Of a stretch of DNA of 64,000 nt, positions 10,570 through 23,393 are shown piece by piece; the stretch's first letter is position 1, and each line of letters starts with the position of its first letter. The stretch is from Platanthera guangdongensis (Eukaryota; Streptophyta; Magnoliopsida; Asparagales; Orchidaceae): NCBI GenBank assembly GCA_039583875.1, contig CM077158.1:233050453-233114452 (forward strand), in the 5' to 3' direction. A program made the translations under genes and the position numbers. The notes under the pieces were generated by a model, which was given only the letters and a program-made list of their open reading frames with translations, was not told the DNA's origin and searched no databases.

Positions 10570-10841
10570 ATGGGTTCCATTGAGAATCATAAGGAGTTTG
10601 GTTTCATGAAGTTACCTATATGCAGGAAAGAGATTTTTGGTATATGGAAAGAAAGAGTTAGACTATTTATGGAAGCTTCAGATCTAAGAATCTATATGGC
10701 AGTCAAAGAAGGGTCATTCGTCCCAATGAAAGTCTCAGTTCTTGATGCAAATCTCAGGACACCAAAGGAGTATTCTGAAATTACAAAGGATGAGATCATC
10801 TTGTCTACTATGGATAAGAGAGCACGGAATATAATAGTCAG
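10570..10841 (+). pseudogene. gag: Copia B gag, N-terminal part (split by copia C)
   Basis: Starts at ATG 10570 (MGSIENHKEFGFMKLP) and matches the start of the gag of C (MGSGENHNELGSMKLP at 22291). It encodes the start of the Sirevirus capsid domain (IWKERVRLFMEASD) up to NIIVS. The frame continues at 24144 (VIDDSTFQNLIHC) once C and one copy of GTCAG are ignored. The eleven residues that follow in the open frame here belong to the LTR of C and are not gag. Confidence 0.9.
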
Positions 10842-10883
10842 TGAAAGAATTAGTGCCAAACCACCTAGAGGGGGGTGAATAGG

Positions 10884-12740
10884 TGTAATTCTTGTTTTTC
10901 TTTTAAGGCATAAAAGTTGTTCAGTTAACTAATAATGCACTGCAAATACTACTGCTAACACAACACAGCAATCATAAAAACAATCAATCACAGAGTGCAC
11001 ACAGTATTTATAGCGGTTCCCCAAGGTCTGGGTACATCCACTTTCCCCCTTCGCCTATCTAGCAGTGTACTAGATTCGGCCTAACTTCTGCACTTCACCT
11101 CAGATCCTCAGATCTTACAGCTCAGAACCCACACCAGGTTCCTACAACTCAGACTGTATCCATACTCCTACAACTCAGGCCAACTGCCCTACCTCAGCCT
11201 TCAACAAGGCCTACACTCAGAGATCACAATCTCCTACACCTCAGGCTCACAGCCCTACCACTCAGAGAAAATATTCTCCTACACTCAGCCTTTATATAAT
11301 AGGCTTACAACTCAGATCTAGAATAGATCCTACAGAAAATAGTGTTTACAAAGTAATTAACCACCACACAGATAGAGAGAGAAGGGATGGATGGCTTCTT
11401 GAACAGTTCTTGGAAGAACTTGATAGCAGAGCACAACCTCTCTTAGCTTTCTTCAAAACTACTTGAATCTGAACTCAGTAGGGTTGAACTCTTGAGAAGT
11501 TGATCTTCAATCAGCTTCTGACTTGAGATTCAGATCTCAATCTGAATCTTTCTTGGCAGCCTGGTTCAGCAACTACTCTTCTTAGATGGAGCTCTCTCTC
11601 TCTCCAACTTCTTAGATCTTCTATCGAAGATCTTCTTCTTTTGTGTTGATCGATATCTATGTAGATCTTTAATCTATATTATTATTGATTCTGATCACCT
11701 TCTGTTGAAGGAGAAAGGCCTTTATATAGTCTTCCTCCATGGTAACCGGCTGATCTGGTTTCTAAAAAACTTCTGACAACTTTGACAGTTGTAGTAGACC
11801 AGTTAGAAATGGCAGATGTAATTCCTGTTTTTCTTTTAAGGCAGAAAAGCTGTTCAGTTAACTAATAATACACTGCAAATACTACTGCTAACACAGCACA
11901 GCAATCACAAAAACAATCAATCACAGAGTGCACACAGTATTTATAGTGGTTCCCCAAGGTCTGGGTACATCCACTTTCCCCTATCTAGCAGTGTACTAGA
12001 TTCGGCCTAACTTCTGCACTTCACCTCAAATCCTCAGATCTTATAGCTCAGAACCCACACTAAGTTCCTACAACTCAGAGTGTACCCACACTCCTACAAC
12101 TCAGGCCAACTGCACTACCTCAGCCTTCAACAAGGCCTACACTCAGAGATCACAATCTCCTACACCTCAGGCTCACAGCCCTACCACTCAGAGAAAATAT
12201 TCTCCTACACTCAGCCTTTATATAATAGGCTTACAACTCAGATCTAGAATAGATCCTACAGAAAATAGTGTTTACAAAGTAATTAACCACCACCCAGATA
12301 GAGAGAGAAGGGATGGATGGCTTCTTGAACAGTTCTTGGAAGAACTTGATAGCAGAGCACAACCTCTCTTAGCTTTCTTCAAAGCTTCTTGAATCTGAAC
12401 TCAGTAGGGTTGAACTCTTGAGAAGTTGATCTTCAATCATCTTCTGACTTGAGATTCAGATCTCAATCTGAATCTTTCTTGGCAGTCTGGTTCAGCAACT
12501 GCTCTTCTTAGAAGGAGCTCTCTCTCTCCAACTTCTTAGATCTTCTATCGAAGGTCTTCTTCTTTTGTGTTGATCGATATCTGTGTAGATCTTTAATCTA
12601 TATTGTTATTTATTCTGATCACCTTCTGTTGAAGGAGAAAGGCCTTTATATAGTCTTCCTCCATGGTAACCGACTGATTCGGTTTCTAACAAACTTCTGA
12701 CAACTTTGACAGTTGCAGTAGACTGGTTAGAAATGGCAGC
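10884..12740. repeat. 933-bp tandem duplication inside the C 3' LTR
   Basis: Two direct copies start at TGTAATTC (10884 and 11817). The junction joins AAATGGCAGA to TGTAATTCC with a TGT overlap. Each copy contains the TATA box (reverse strand, near 11716 and 12650), the R/U5 repeats and the GTGGATGTACCC block, so the promoter core is doubled. The copies differ by scattered substitutions and a small deletion near 11978. Confidence 0.92.
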
Positions 12741-12786
12741 TGTCAAGTCATCCAGTCACTTCTTGAAATACTGTCTCTGTCTGAAA

Positions 12787-13319
12787 GTGTCGAGACTGAT
12801 CTTCATTATGTGTCAACACAAATAGACTAAGTGTCGACACAAGTGGACTAAGTGTCGACACATGTCTTGGTGGTGTCAACACAACTCCTTTGTTGTTGTT
12901 AATACTTCTCGACACAGCCTTCTATTGAATATGTTGACACTGATTCTGTGTGTCGACACAAGTACTTCTTTACTTTCACTTTGTTGAAGCTTTGCTGTGT
13001 GTCGACACATCTCCTTTGTGTCGACAAAGTTGATATTGACAAATACTTCTGTGTGTCGACACTGCCTCTTGGTGTCGATATATTTGATGTCGACTAAGTA
13101 TTCCTGTGTGTCGACACTGTCTCTTGGTGTTGACACAGTTGATGTCGACAATACTTCTCTGTATGTCAACACTGCCTCCTGGTGTCGACACAATTTGTTC
13201 TGGTGTCGACAAAGCCTTTCCTGGTGCGACACAACTAACTCCAAGTGTCGACACAGCTTTTCTCCAGTGTCGACACAAGCCTTCATAAGTGTCAACATTG
13301 CTTCTCTAGGTGTCGACAC
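12787..13319. repeat. GTGTCGACAC array in 3' LTR, copia C
   Basis: More than twenty exact or degenerate copies, aligned with the array at 23394-23993. It lies outside the duplicated part of the LTR, so the array is single while the core promoter is double. Confidence 0.92.
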
Positions 13320-13464
13320 ATGTACTTAGAAATTTTTCTGCATTTCCTGCAATTACTTAACCTGCACATATAAACTCAAAATACATTAAATACACCTTGA
13401 TGCATATCATTGAGTAGGGTGAGGCTTCTTCAAATCTGGTACACATTTTCCAATGTACCCAACA

Positions 13465-13478
13465 ATCTCCCCCTATTT
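13465..13478 (-). other. Polypurine tract, copia C
   Basis: Reverse complement AAATAGGGGGAGAT, directly against the LTR start. Identical in sequence to the tract of copia A. Confidence 0.9.
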
Positions 13479-13732
13479 GGAGAAGCCATAACCCTTAGTC
13501 AATGATATACACCATTCATAACAAATACACATTATGATGTATAATAACATTAAATGACAGGGTAAATACTTAAACAAAACATATAAAACAAAACATCACA
13601 GAATAATAATAATGCTAACACAGAACAAGCATTAATCATGTTTTGCTTCAACTACAAAAGTTTCTTTAATAGAAGTTTACATAGATTTTAAACACTAAAT
13701 TTTACAATGTGATAAAATCTAGTAAATCTAAT

Positions 13733-16576
13733 CTAAGGCTGATCTGGCTCCTTGATGACAATGCCCTTGCCAGATTGAATCTTAGCTTGAACTGGAACAT
13801 CAGTGTCATCAACTGGCTTCTTGCCCTTTTGATCTTTCTTCTTTAGCTCTTCAGCCCTTATCTTTTGTCTTTCAAAATAATGATAAGGCTTTGGGAAATA
13901 TTTGCTAGGCTCCTGTGCATTAGGAGGTAGCTTCCCAAGTTTTGCCTTCCTTCTATACTGTATAATAGCTTCTTGCCTGGCTTCATGTTTTCTCCGTTCT
14001 TGTTCAGAGTACCATTTGCCCCTCTCTAGGGTATTGTCCTTTGCAGCTTTCCAAGCAGTCAGTATAATATTTCTAGAAGTAGGACTCCACTGCTCAAAGT
14101 CTGTCTTTAACTCGGCCTGTTCTCTGAATCTCTTCTTTGACAATAGAGCTTCTTGCTCTTTCAAAACTGCCTCTAACGCAGGCTTGTCTACTTTCTCAAT
14201 GATAATATTTTTATTACCCTCTGGAGGGCTATACATTGATTGTACTTCATGATGTATCATCTCAAAATCTGCTGGAGGATAAATTACTTGAGCAACTTCA
14301 GCTTGCTCACCTCCAAAAGTAGCAGGATTTATACCAAATTCAGCCACATTGTCATCATCACACAGGGGTGGATATCCAAGTGTGGCTCTGATGCTATTGG
14401 AAATCCATTTAGCATGATCAGATCCAGCTTTTACTAGTACTCTCTCCCCCTTTATGACTTCTCTAGCCACATGATCTCTAAGATAATCCTTTTGAAATCT
14501 GATCTGTTCATCCAGAAAATTAACTCCATCCTTATAAAAACCCTTTAACTTCAGCAGCAGTCCAGAAATAGTCTTTTGAGACAGCTCAATAGCTGTTTTG
14601 ACAGCAGTTATGCCTTTCTGGAAGTCCTTATCAAACTTTTCCTTATCAAACTCTGGTTTGGCTTTAGACTTATCAGCAGGCTGGGCTGTTGCAACATTTT
14701 TCAATTCTGTAACAATTGCATTATGGGATGCAGTCAGATTATCATTCATCCTAATCTGATTTTCTAAGACATAGCCCTGCTTAACTGTTATATCATCCAC
14801 TTGTGTCTTGATTTTCTCTTGGTGTGTGGCTAGGTAAACTACTGCATTACCTCCTTTGTGGAAACAGTCAGTCATTTCCTTCTTATTTTGATTCACCTCA
14901 AATCTTATGGATTTGATGTCTTGGGCCAAGGAGAATTGGAGATCTTTGTGAGTATCATCCATATACTTCTTTATTGCTATCATTTGCTCATCCAGTTTCA
15001 CTTGTAAAGATACTAACAATGAACTGTAATCAGTTGTTGAGGCAGGCTGTGAAGCAACTGTTTGCAGTGCCTTCTCGTAGCTTTGACTCCTTCTTTTGAA
15101 GACCATGAGCTTCCTCTTCTTAGCTTGAACCTCAGCTGCATCCTCAGAATCAGAGGTACTGGCAATATCAACTCTATCCTTTGGACTAGATGGCAATTCT
15201 TGAGCAGTCGTAGGTAGCTCCCCCTGAGTCTTTTGCTCCTCAGTTTCAGTTCTAATTTGCTCCTCTTCATTTCTTGCAGTCTCCCCATGAAACCTCACAT
15301 GCTCCCCCTCAATATTAGCTTGCTCTCCCTCATAAGCAGTTTTCTCCCCTTCAAAACCAGCATGCTCCCCCTCAATATCAGGAAACAGCTTTTCTAAGGT
15401 AAACTCTTGTTGAGAAGGGACATGAGAGTTTCTTATTTCTGGAGCATCAGCAACTGCAGATGTATCCTCCAAGATTACATTTTGTGGTTGACTGTGTAAC
15501 TGAGTTATCTGATCAATATCAATCAAAGATTCAGTTAGCATTTCATTCTCAATATTGAAAATTGATTGATTGACTTCACTGATTACCTCAAGAATTATTT
15601 GTGTTGTCATTTCACTGTCCAAGTGAGTAGGCACTTCCTCATGGTGAGGCTCCCCCTGGAGTGGATCCAGGTGGATGGGGCTAGTAGATGGTTACTCCCC
15701 CTGCCTCTGTGCATCTTCATTTCTTACTGGTGACCTTCCAGCATTATCAGCCTCTTCCTCATTTGAACTGGAAGCTGCTTGCTTCTCTGAACTACTGGAA
15801 GGTTCAGGAGCCCTTTTGGCTTTCTTCTGCTTCCTCTGTGGAGGTGTTTCCTTCTCTGGAGTAGGCATGTCCTTAGTTAACACCCTTTCCCACCTTGAGA
15901 TAATCCTGATGTCCATCCTTCTCATATGATTAATCTTGGAACCAGCGCTTTGTTCCATTCCTTCAGGAATGGTTCCAGCCAAGTAAAGACTCATTATCCT
16001 ACCCAGATTGGGCTTCTTAATGCTTTCCTTAACCTTTTCAAAAATCACTGCTGACTAATCAGTGTTTAGTGTGAAGATTATTCTGGTCATTAAACTGAAC
16101 ATATGGGCAGAAATTTTATCATGCCCCCCTGGCGTGTAGAGTATAACCTTGCCAACTATTTCTGAAAGAAATTTGCCTTGCTGATTCATTCCTTTTCTAT
16201 TCATTGAGGATCCAATCTTCATGGTGGGATCCAATCCACACCATTGAAGTGCTTCCCTTGTCTTGGAAGAGGTCACTTCTACTTCCTCTTGAATTCTAGG
16301 TAGATGCAGAACTTTCCTTAAACTCTTCATAGTCAGTTTAACTTTCGCACCATGAACTGCAGACTTGATCTTGAGACCAGTAGAATCCAACGTAGCTGCA
16401 CCATAGAATTCGAGTACTTCCTTCTTCCAAATCTTGGTTGGCTCAGAAACTATATACTCCAACCCATTCTCAGTAATTAGGGTTACTACCTCCTTAATTT
16501 CTGGTTCCGCATGGTCAAATGCGTTGCGTACTAGCTCATATCCTTCATTGACGTTCTCTTCAAGCTTAGGTGCCAT
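13733..16576 (-). pseudogene. Copia C ORF3, nearly intact
   Basis: About 947 codons in one frame from ATG 16576 (MAPKLEENVNEGYELVR) to the stop at 13733, with two internal stops: near 16052 (TAG where A has Trp) and near 15689. The last 633 codons are open. Order: conserved N-terminal domain of about 190 residues ending NHMRRMDIRIISRWERV; a basic patch (RKQKKAKR); an acidic Glu/Ser-rich stretch with repeated GEHA/GEKT-like words; a second basic patch (KKRKLMVFKRR); then long helical sequence ending in a Lys-rich tail. No signal peptide or membrane helix is visible. The basic clusters suggest nuclear or nucleic-acid contact more than an envelope. Function unknown. Confidence 0.85.
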
Positions 16577-16612
16577 TAGGGTTTTGAGAAATCTTAAATT
16601 TAGATGAGAGAG

Positions 16613-17060
16613 ATGTCGACACAAAGTTTTGGTCTCGAAACTATTGAGAGCGTGTCGACAAACAATGTTGAAGACCTATTTATACCTTTCTAAAAACGAA
16701 GGTGAAAAGGCGCGTCATAATCCTCTAAATGTGTCGACACTGTTGAAAAGTGTCGACACTGACTACTTAAGTCTCGACAACGGTGTTGACTACTATGTGT
16801 CGACACTAATATAGTCAACAGAATTTATGTGTCGACACTTATACATCTGCGCTCGATGATTAGTCGAAACTCTCCTCGACGAAATCTGTATTGAACCTAA
16901 GTGTCGACACCACTTCTGGATGTGTCGACACCTACTCTGGATGTGTCGACACTATTTCTCTGAAGTGTCGACACAGACTTTCTAGATGTGTCGACATCAT
17001 TTCTCTGGAATATCGACACCACTTCTATGTGTCGACACAGACAACTCCTTGTGTCGACAC
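16613..17060. repeat. GTGTCGACAC array between pol and ORF3, copia C
   Basis: About fifteen exact or degenerate palindromes in the spacer between the RNase H end (17087) and ORF3 (16576). A GACGCGCC word between array and TATA box is shared with copia A. Confidence 0.93.
16677..16684 (-). promoter_or_regulatory. TATA box upstream of ORF3 (copia C)
   Basis: Reverse complement reads GGTATAAATAGG; the 3' end of the box is about 101 bp and its 5' end about 108 bp before the ORF3 ATG. Placement matches copias A and B. Confidence 0.6.
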
Positions 17061-17086
17061 CATTTTACTTAGCCAATTTTATTAAA

Positions 17087-20000
17087 CTATTCTAAGTTCA
17101 ACATTCCCAATTCAATTTTAAACTTATTGAATTTAGTTTCATCTAGAGGCTTAGTAAACATATCAGCAATTTGATAATCTGTTTTGACATATTCTAGTGA
17201 AATGTCCTCTTTCTCTACATGTTCTATAAGAAAATGGTATCTAATTTCTATGTGCTTAGTCCTACTATGTGAGACAGGATTATTTGCAATAGAAATAGTA
17301 CTTATAGAATCACAAAGCAAAGGTGTTCTACTTACTTGAATACCATAGTCTTTTAGCTGGTGTTGAATCCACAATAGTTATGCACAGCAACTTCCTGCTG
17401 CCACATATTCTGACTCAGCTGTGGAGATTGCCACACTGGTCTGCTTCTTACTGCTACAAGACACTAGTCTTCCACCTAGAAATTGACAGGTGCCTGTAGT
17501 ACTTTTTCTATCTTCCTTGCAACCTGCAAAATCTGCATCTGAATAGCCTATCAGTAGAAAATCTCCATTCCTAGGGTACCAAAGGCCTAGATAAGGCGTG
17601 CCCTTAAGATATCTCAAAATCCTTTTTACTGCAGTCAGATGAGATTCTTTAGGGCATGCTTGGTACCTAGCACAGACACATGTAGCATACATGATATCTG
17701 GTCTACTAGCAGTCAGATATAGAAGGGAGCCAACTATCCATCTATACAAAGTTTCATCTACAGGTTTCCCTGCATCATCTTTGCTAAGTGACACACTTGA
17801 ACCCATAGGAGTTCTCATGGTAGTGGATGATTTCATACCATACTTCTTTATTAACTCCTGGGTGAACTTAGACTGTGATATGGACAAGTCATCTTCAGTC
17901 TGTCTTACTTGGAGACCCAAGAAGAACTTAAGTTCCACCATACTGCTCATTTCAAATTTTCCTTGCATAAGTTTTGCAAACTTTCTTCAAAGATTACTTT
18001 CAGTAGACCCAAATATTATGTCATCAACATATATTTGGACTAGAATTATCTTTCCTTTAGATTCCCTAAGGAATAGAGTCTTGTCTATTTTTCTCCTTGA
18101 GAATTTGTTCTTAATGAGGAAACTAGACAGGGTTTCATACCAAGCCCTTGGGGCTTGTTTTAACCCATACAATACTTTCTTAAGTCTATAAACATAATTA
18201 GGTTTGATTGGATCAACAGAACCTGAGGGCTGCTCTACATAGACTTCTTCTTTTATGTTTCCATTCAGGAATGCTGATTTTACATCCATTTGGAATACCT
18301 TGAAACCTTGATATGTTGTATAAGCAAGGAACATCCTGATTGCTTCCAGTCTTGCTACTGGGGCAAAGGTTTGATCAAAGTCAATACCTTCTTCCTGCCT
18401 ATACCCTTCTGCAACAAGTCTTGCTTTATTCTTCACAATGATCTCATTCTCATCCAATTTGTTCCTAAAGATCCACTTGGTTCCAATGATGTTGTGGCCT
18501 TTTGGTTTAGGAACTAACTTCCAGACCTTGCATCTTCTGAACTGATTTAGCTCCTCTTGCATGGCATCAATCCAATGTGGGTCTAGAACAGCTTCTTCAA
18601 ATTTCTTTGGTTCCACTTGTGATAGGAAGCTGGAGCAAAGAACTGTGCTCAGATTCCTGCTTCTTGTTTGCACTCCTTGTTTTGGATCACCAATTATCTA
18701 ATTTGTTGGATGATCCTTTAATTGTCTATTAGCTGGAGGTATTCTATCTTCAGGTTGAACACCTTCAGCCTCTTCATTAAGCTGCACCTCTTGGTTTTCT
18801 TCAGCATCTTGAGAGTCTTGTACTCCCCCTGGACAGCAGCCACCATTTTCCACTTCCTGATTTGTAGTTGATTCTTATGTAATGGTAAGCTTGTCCATTC
18901 TCTCATTTATACCTGTAGAACTACAGGCACTACTTGGTAACTCACTGTTAATCAGTCTTGTTTCATCAAAGACTACATGTACAGACTCTTCTACAACTTG
19001 AGTAATCAAGTTGTAGACTTTATAAGCCTTACTATTGTTGCTTTACCCAACAAATATCCCCTCTTAGGATTTGGCAGCAAACTTGGTTAGATAAGACTTG
19101 CCATTGTTAAGTATATAGCACTTGCAACCAAAGATCCTAAAATAGGATAAGTTTGATTTTCTACCCTTCACAATCTCATAGGGAGTCTTTTTGTGGCTCT
19201 TGGTGATAGTAGCCCTATTGATCACATGACATACAGTGTTTACTGCCTCAGCCCAGAAATATTCTGGGAGAGAAGTGTCACTCAATAGAGTTCTACTAGC
19301 CTCTATCAATGTTCTATTCTTCCTTTCAGCAATACCATTTTGCTGTTGTGTTCTAGGTGAGGAGAATTCTTGAAATATCTCAAATTCTTCACACAGTTTT
19401 GTCATACTTTCAGGCTGAAATACAGTATCATGGTCACTTCTGATTTTGACCACTGTACTGTCCAACTCATTCTGAATTTGTTTAACAAAACTATATAAGA
19501 CACTTGGGGTTTCAGATTTTTGTCTTAGAAAGAACACCCAGGAATATCTAGAATAGTCATCTACCACCACAAATGTGTAGACCTTCCTACCTAGACTATG
19601 AACTGGCATATGACCAAATAGATTCATATGTAAGAGGTATAGATACCTCACTGAATCATTGTTTTCAAGGCTATGAAAGGTGGATTTGGTTTGCTTGCCT
19701 TTTTGACAAGCTGAGCATATCCCATCCCTTATACACTTAACTTGAGGACCATTCCTCACAAACTCTTTGCTAAAGAGTTGGCCAATAGTCTTATAGTTAA
19801 GATGGGACAGCCTCTTGTGCCATTTAACACAATGAGAGGCTCTCTCATCAGCTACAAGACAAATAGGAGAAACATTGTTCTCAAACTCAAAGTTAAGACA
19901 ATAAACATTTCTCTTTCTATATCCTGTCAATATGACCTTTTGATCACTTGACCTTTTGATATGACATCCATTCTTAATAAATGAAATGTCATATCCTAAA

Positions 20001-20257
20001 TCACTCAATTGACTTATGCTTATAAGGTTGTGTTTCAAACCCTTCACATAGGCCACTTGAGAGATAGTAATCTGGTTATTAGAAATGTTACTAAAGCCTT
20101 TGATGATTCCTTTTTCTGAACCACCAAAGGTTACTTTATGGCCATCCATGATAGGTGTGTAGTCCTTCAGCAACCCCCTTGTTCCAGTCATGTGCCTGGA
20201 ACATCCACTGTCCAAGTACCAAATTGGGGCATGGCTACTTGGACTCACCTGCAACAC
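17087..20257 (-). pseudogene. pol: Copia C pol: protease, integrase, RT, RNase H
   Basis: One frame from 20257 to 17087. Protease: WYLDSGCSRHMTG with the DSG triad. Then the GAG-pre-integrase HHCC region (HKRLSHLN...CSACQKGKQTK). Integrase core: the first catalytic Asp is Asn here (HMNLFGHM, where B has HVDLFGPM), the second Asp is in RSDHD, and Glu follows in [51 protein letters not shown] and YVDDIIFGS. RNase H: AISTAESEY and DMFTKPLDETKF. Internal stops lie near 19061, between about 19050 and 18674, near 17984 and at 17375. The stop at 17375 is TAA where copia B has CAA in CCAQLL. Confidence 0.93.
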
Positions 20258-20260
20258 AGA

Positions 20261-22291
20261 TTACTTAACCTTAGAACCCAAATAACTTTTGTGTCCTTGG
20301 TGCAAGTTAGTCTGAACTTTAACAAATCTACCTGTAGCACTTCTAGCAGGCAGATTGCTACTCTCCTTGATACTAGAATTGTGCCAACAATCTAAGGCAA
20401 AGTGGCATACCTTGCCACAACACCAGCACTCAAACTTGTTGTACCTTTGTTTAGGTACAACCCTAGCTGAATTATCTACAGCAGGCTTCTTGTTTTGTGT
20501 TGGGGCTTTGCGTTTAGATTTGGACCTAGCAGTCCATGCAGCTTTCTTAAACCCTAACCCAGCCTTACCCTTTTGAGGTACAAACTCACCAATCAAGGGT
20601 AATACAGATTTAGGTTTAGAAAAACTAGTTACAATCTCTTTCTCTTTCTGAAGTCTAACCTCCAGATTTCTAATCTGATCATTCTTGAATATGATTGTGC
20701 CCATTTGAATAATAGTTATGTTTTTCAATCTGGCAATCTCATTCAGTTTTTGATCCAACAACTTCTCTGAATCTAATGCAGCCATCTTAAGATCTGCAAT
20801 TTCCTTAGCCTGAGATTTGGCCAGGTTTTTGCTCTTCTTAAGTGCCTGCAATAAATCTCTATATTCATCTATCAGCTGATGAATATCACCTTCAGACTCA
20901 GACCCATCCACATCACTTGATGCAGATGTTGCTGACTCTGACTCAATACTGCAATCTAAAAGACATTGTACCTTACTAGGACCAGGCTGATCCTGTCACT
21001 TGTCTTCCTCTAACACAGCCATCAGTCCCTTGCACTGATGGTCTTCTTATTCATATATAGAGTTCAGCACCTGGAGAAACTCTTCTTCTTCATTTGCTGC
21101 ATATAGACCAATGTAGGCCTCAGCTTCAGATTCTGACTCTGAAGTAGATTGGTCTGTCAAGCTCTTCTCCTTCTTAGCAACAAAGGACTTCTCCTTCTTG
21201 CTCTGGTGTTGACTCTTCTTCTTATCTGCAGTCTCTTTTCTTTTATCTGGACATTCAGCCACAACATGTCCAGGACTATTACAGCAGTAGCAAACTATCT
21301 TTGATGTTGTAGATTTGCTTGGCTTAGACCTGCTCCTGTCCTTCCTGGATGACTTTTTCTTTTGATAATAATCATCCTTAGGCTAAGATGTGGAAGGCTT
21401 AGACTTCCACTGCTTCTTCTTCAGGGATCTCTGAAACTGTCTAGTAAATGCTGCAAAATCCTCATCTGAGTCACTGCTGTCTGAATTCTGGTTGTCTGAA
21501 TTTTCTGAACCATTTTCAGCAACAATCTTAGGAGGTGATGGAGACATCCTCCTATTTTTCTTAGTGGCTTCAACCTTGAAGGCCACAGATTTTTCTCTAT
21601 GCTCACCTTTTGCACTTTTCTCTTCTTCTTTCCTTGTCATTAGCTGCATCTCATATGACAGCAGCTTTCCAAATAATGTTGGAGGTGAGATATCTGCAAG
21701 TTTGGCCACTTCCCTAATGGCACAAATCTTTGTGTCCCAATCCTTTGTCAAGGATCTTAGGAATTTATCATTCAGTTCATAAGTACTGAAGATTCTCCCA
21801 TAGGATATCAACTCATTCACTATCCTATAGAACTTTTTATAGCACTCAGTGATACTGTCAGACTTTCCTTGTCTGAAACTCTCATATTCTTGGTTTAGCA
21901 TAGATTTTCTATCTTGTCTTACTTCTTCAGAACCCTCCATATAGACTATTAAAGTATCCCACATTTCTTTGGAGTTCTTGCAGTGAATTAAATTTTGAAA
22001 AGTTGCATCATCTATGGCACTAACTATGATATTCTGGGCTCTCTTATCCATAGTTGTCACGATGATCTCATCCTTAGTCATTTCTGAGAAATCCTTGGGA
22101 ATTCTTTGGTTTGCATCCAGAATTGAAATATTCATTGGGATATAAGGACCTTCCTTGACTGTAATATAGATCCTTGGATCAGAAGCCTCCATAAACAGCC
22201 TGACCCTTTCTTTCCAGATGTCAAATATCTCCTTTTTGCATATGGGTAGTTTCATTGAACCTAGTTCGTTATGATTTTCACCTGAACCCAT
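20261..22291 (-). pseudogene. gag: Copia C gag and gag-protease linker
   Basis: ATG at 22291 (MGSGENHNELGSMKLP). The capsid-like region includes FQNLIHCKNSKEMWDTL and ELNDKFLRSLTKDWD. The first CCHC zinc knuckle (CYCCNSPGHVVAEC) lies near 21270, and a second (CWCCGKVCHFALDC) lies just before the protease. A coiled-coil-like stretch (DLLQALKKSKNLAKSQ...) lies between them. Internal stops are at 21380 (TAG in SQPKD context) and 21044. The final TAA at 20261 sits at the same codon as in copia B, four codons before CAG-GTG, and may be a real gag terminator. Confidence 0.9.
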
Positions 22292-22358
22292 TTTCTTGAT
22301 TCTTGAATCTGCCTCATGGATCTCACTCTGACTGTTAAGTCCTTCTTTGAGTAATCTC

Positions 22359-22370
22359 GTTTTGATACCA
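22359..22370 (-). other. Primer binding site, copia C
   Basis: Reverse complement TGGTATCAAAAC, two bases inside the 5' LTR. Close to the initiator-Met tRNA complement, with changes in its last bases. Confidence 0.85.
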
Positions 22371-23251
22371 CTTGAAAGAATTAGTGTCTAACCACCTAGA
22401 GGGGGGTGAATAGGTGTAATTCCTGTTTTTCTTTTAAGGCAGAAAAGCTGTTCAGTTAACTAATAATACACTGCAAATACTACTGCTAACACAGCACAGC
22501 AATCACAGAAACAATCAATCACATAGTGCACACAGTATTTATAGTGGTTCCCCAAGGTCTGGGTACATTCACTTTCCCCCTTCGCTTATCTAACAGTGTA
22601 CTAGATTCGGCCTAACTTCTGCACTTCATCTCAGATCCTCAGATCATACAGCTCAGAACCCACACTAGGTTCCTACAACTCAGAGTGTATTTACACTCCT
22701 ACAACTCATGCCAACTGCCATACCTCAGCCTTCAACAAGGCCTACACTCAGAGATCACAATCTCCTACACCTCAGGCTCACAGCCCTACCACTCAGATAA
22801 AATATTCTCCTACACTCAGCCTTTATATAATAGGCTTACAACTCAGATCTAGAATAGATTCTACAGAAAATAGTGTTTACAAAGTAATTAACCACCACCC
22901 AGATAGAGAGAGAATGGATAGATGGCTTCTTGAACAGTTCTTGAAAGAACTTGATAGCAGAGCACAACCTCTTTTAGCTTTCTTCAAAGCTTCTTGAATC
23001 TGAACTCAGTAGGGTTGAACTCTTGAGAAGTTGATCTTCAATCAGCTTCTGACTTGAGATTCAGATCTCAATGTGAATCTTTCTTGGCAGCCTGGTTCAG
23101 CAACTGCTCTTCTTAGAAGGAGCTCTCTCTCTCTCCAACTTCTTAGATCTTCTGTCGAAGGTCTACTTCTTTTGTGTTGATCGATATCTGTGTAGATCTT
23201 TAATCTATATTGTTATTGATTCTGATCACCTTCTGTTGAAGGAGAAAGTCC

Positions 23252-23259
23252 TTTATATA
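23252..23259 (-). promoter_or_regulatory. LTR TATA box, copia C
   Basis: Reverse complement TATATAAA in GACTATATAAAGGAC, downstream of the palindrome array in element orientation. Confidence 0.7.
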
Positions 23260-23393
23260 GTCTTCCTCCATGGTAACCGGCTGATCCGGTTTCTAACAAA
23301 CTTCTGACAACTTTGACAGTTGCAGTAGAACGGTTAGAAATGGCAGCTGTCAAGTCATCCAGTCACTTCTTGAAATATTGTCTCTATCTGAAA

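Larger units (their letters stand above)
10842..13464 (-). repeat. 3' LTR of copia C, enlarged
   Basis: 2623 bp against 1766 bp for its partner at 22373-24138. The difference is mainly a direct duplication of about 933 bp (10884-11816 and 11817-12740), partly offset by about 70 bp of extra array in the other LTR. Reverse-strand ends are TGTTGGGTAC (13464) and ATTCTTTCA (10842). Confidence 0.93.

Noticed and set aside
10842..10878. C-terminal 11 residues of the gag frame starting at 10570
   Set aside because: They are LTR sequence of copia C read through the insertion point; real gag continues at 24144.
13902..14767. Forward-strand ORFs across 13902-14767
   Set aside because: Antisense shadows of the well-supported reverse-strand ORF3 of copia C.
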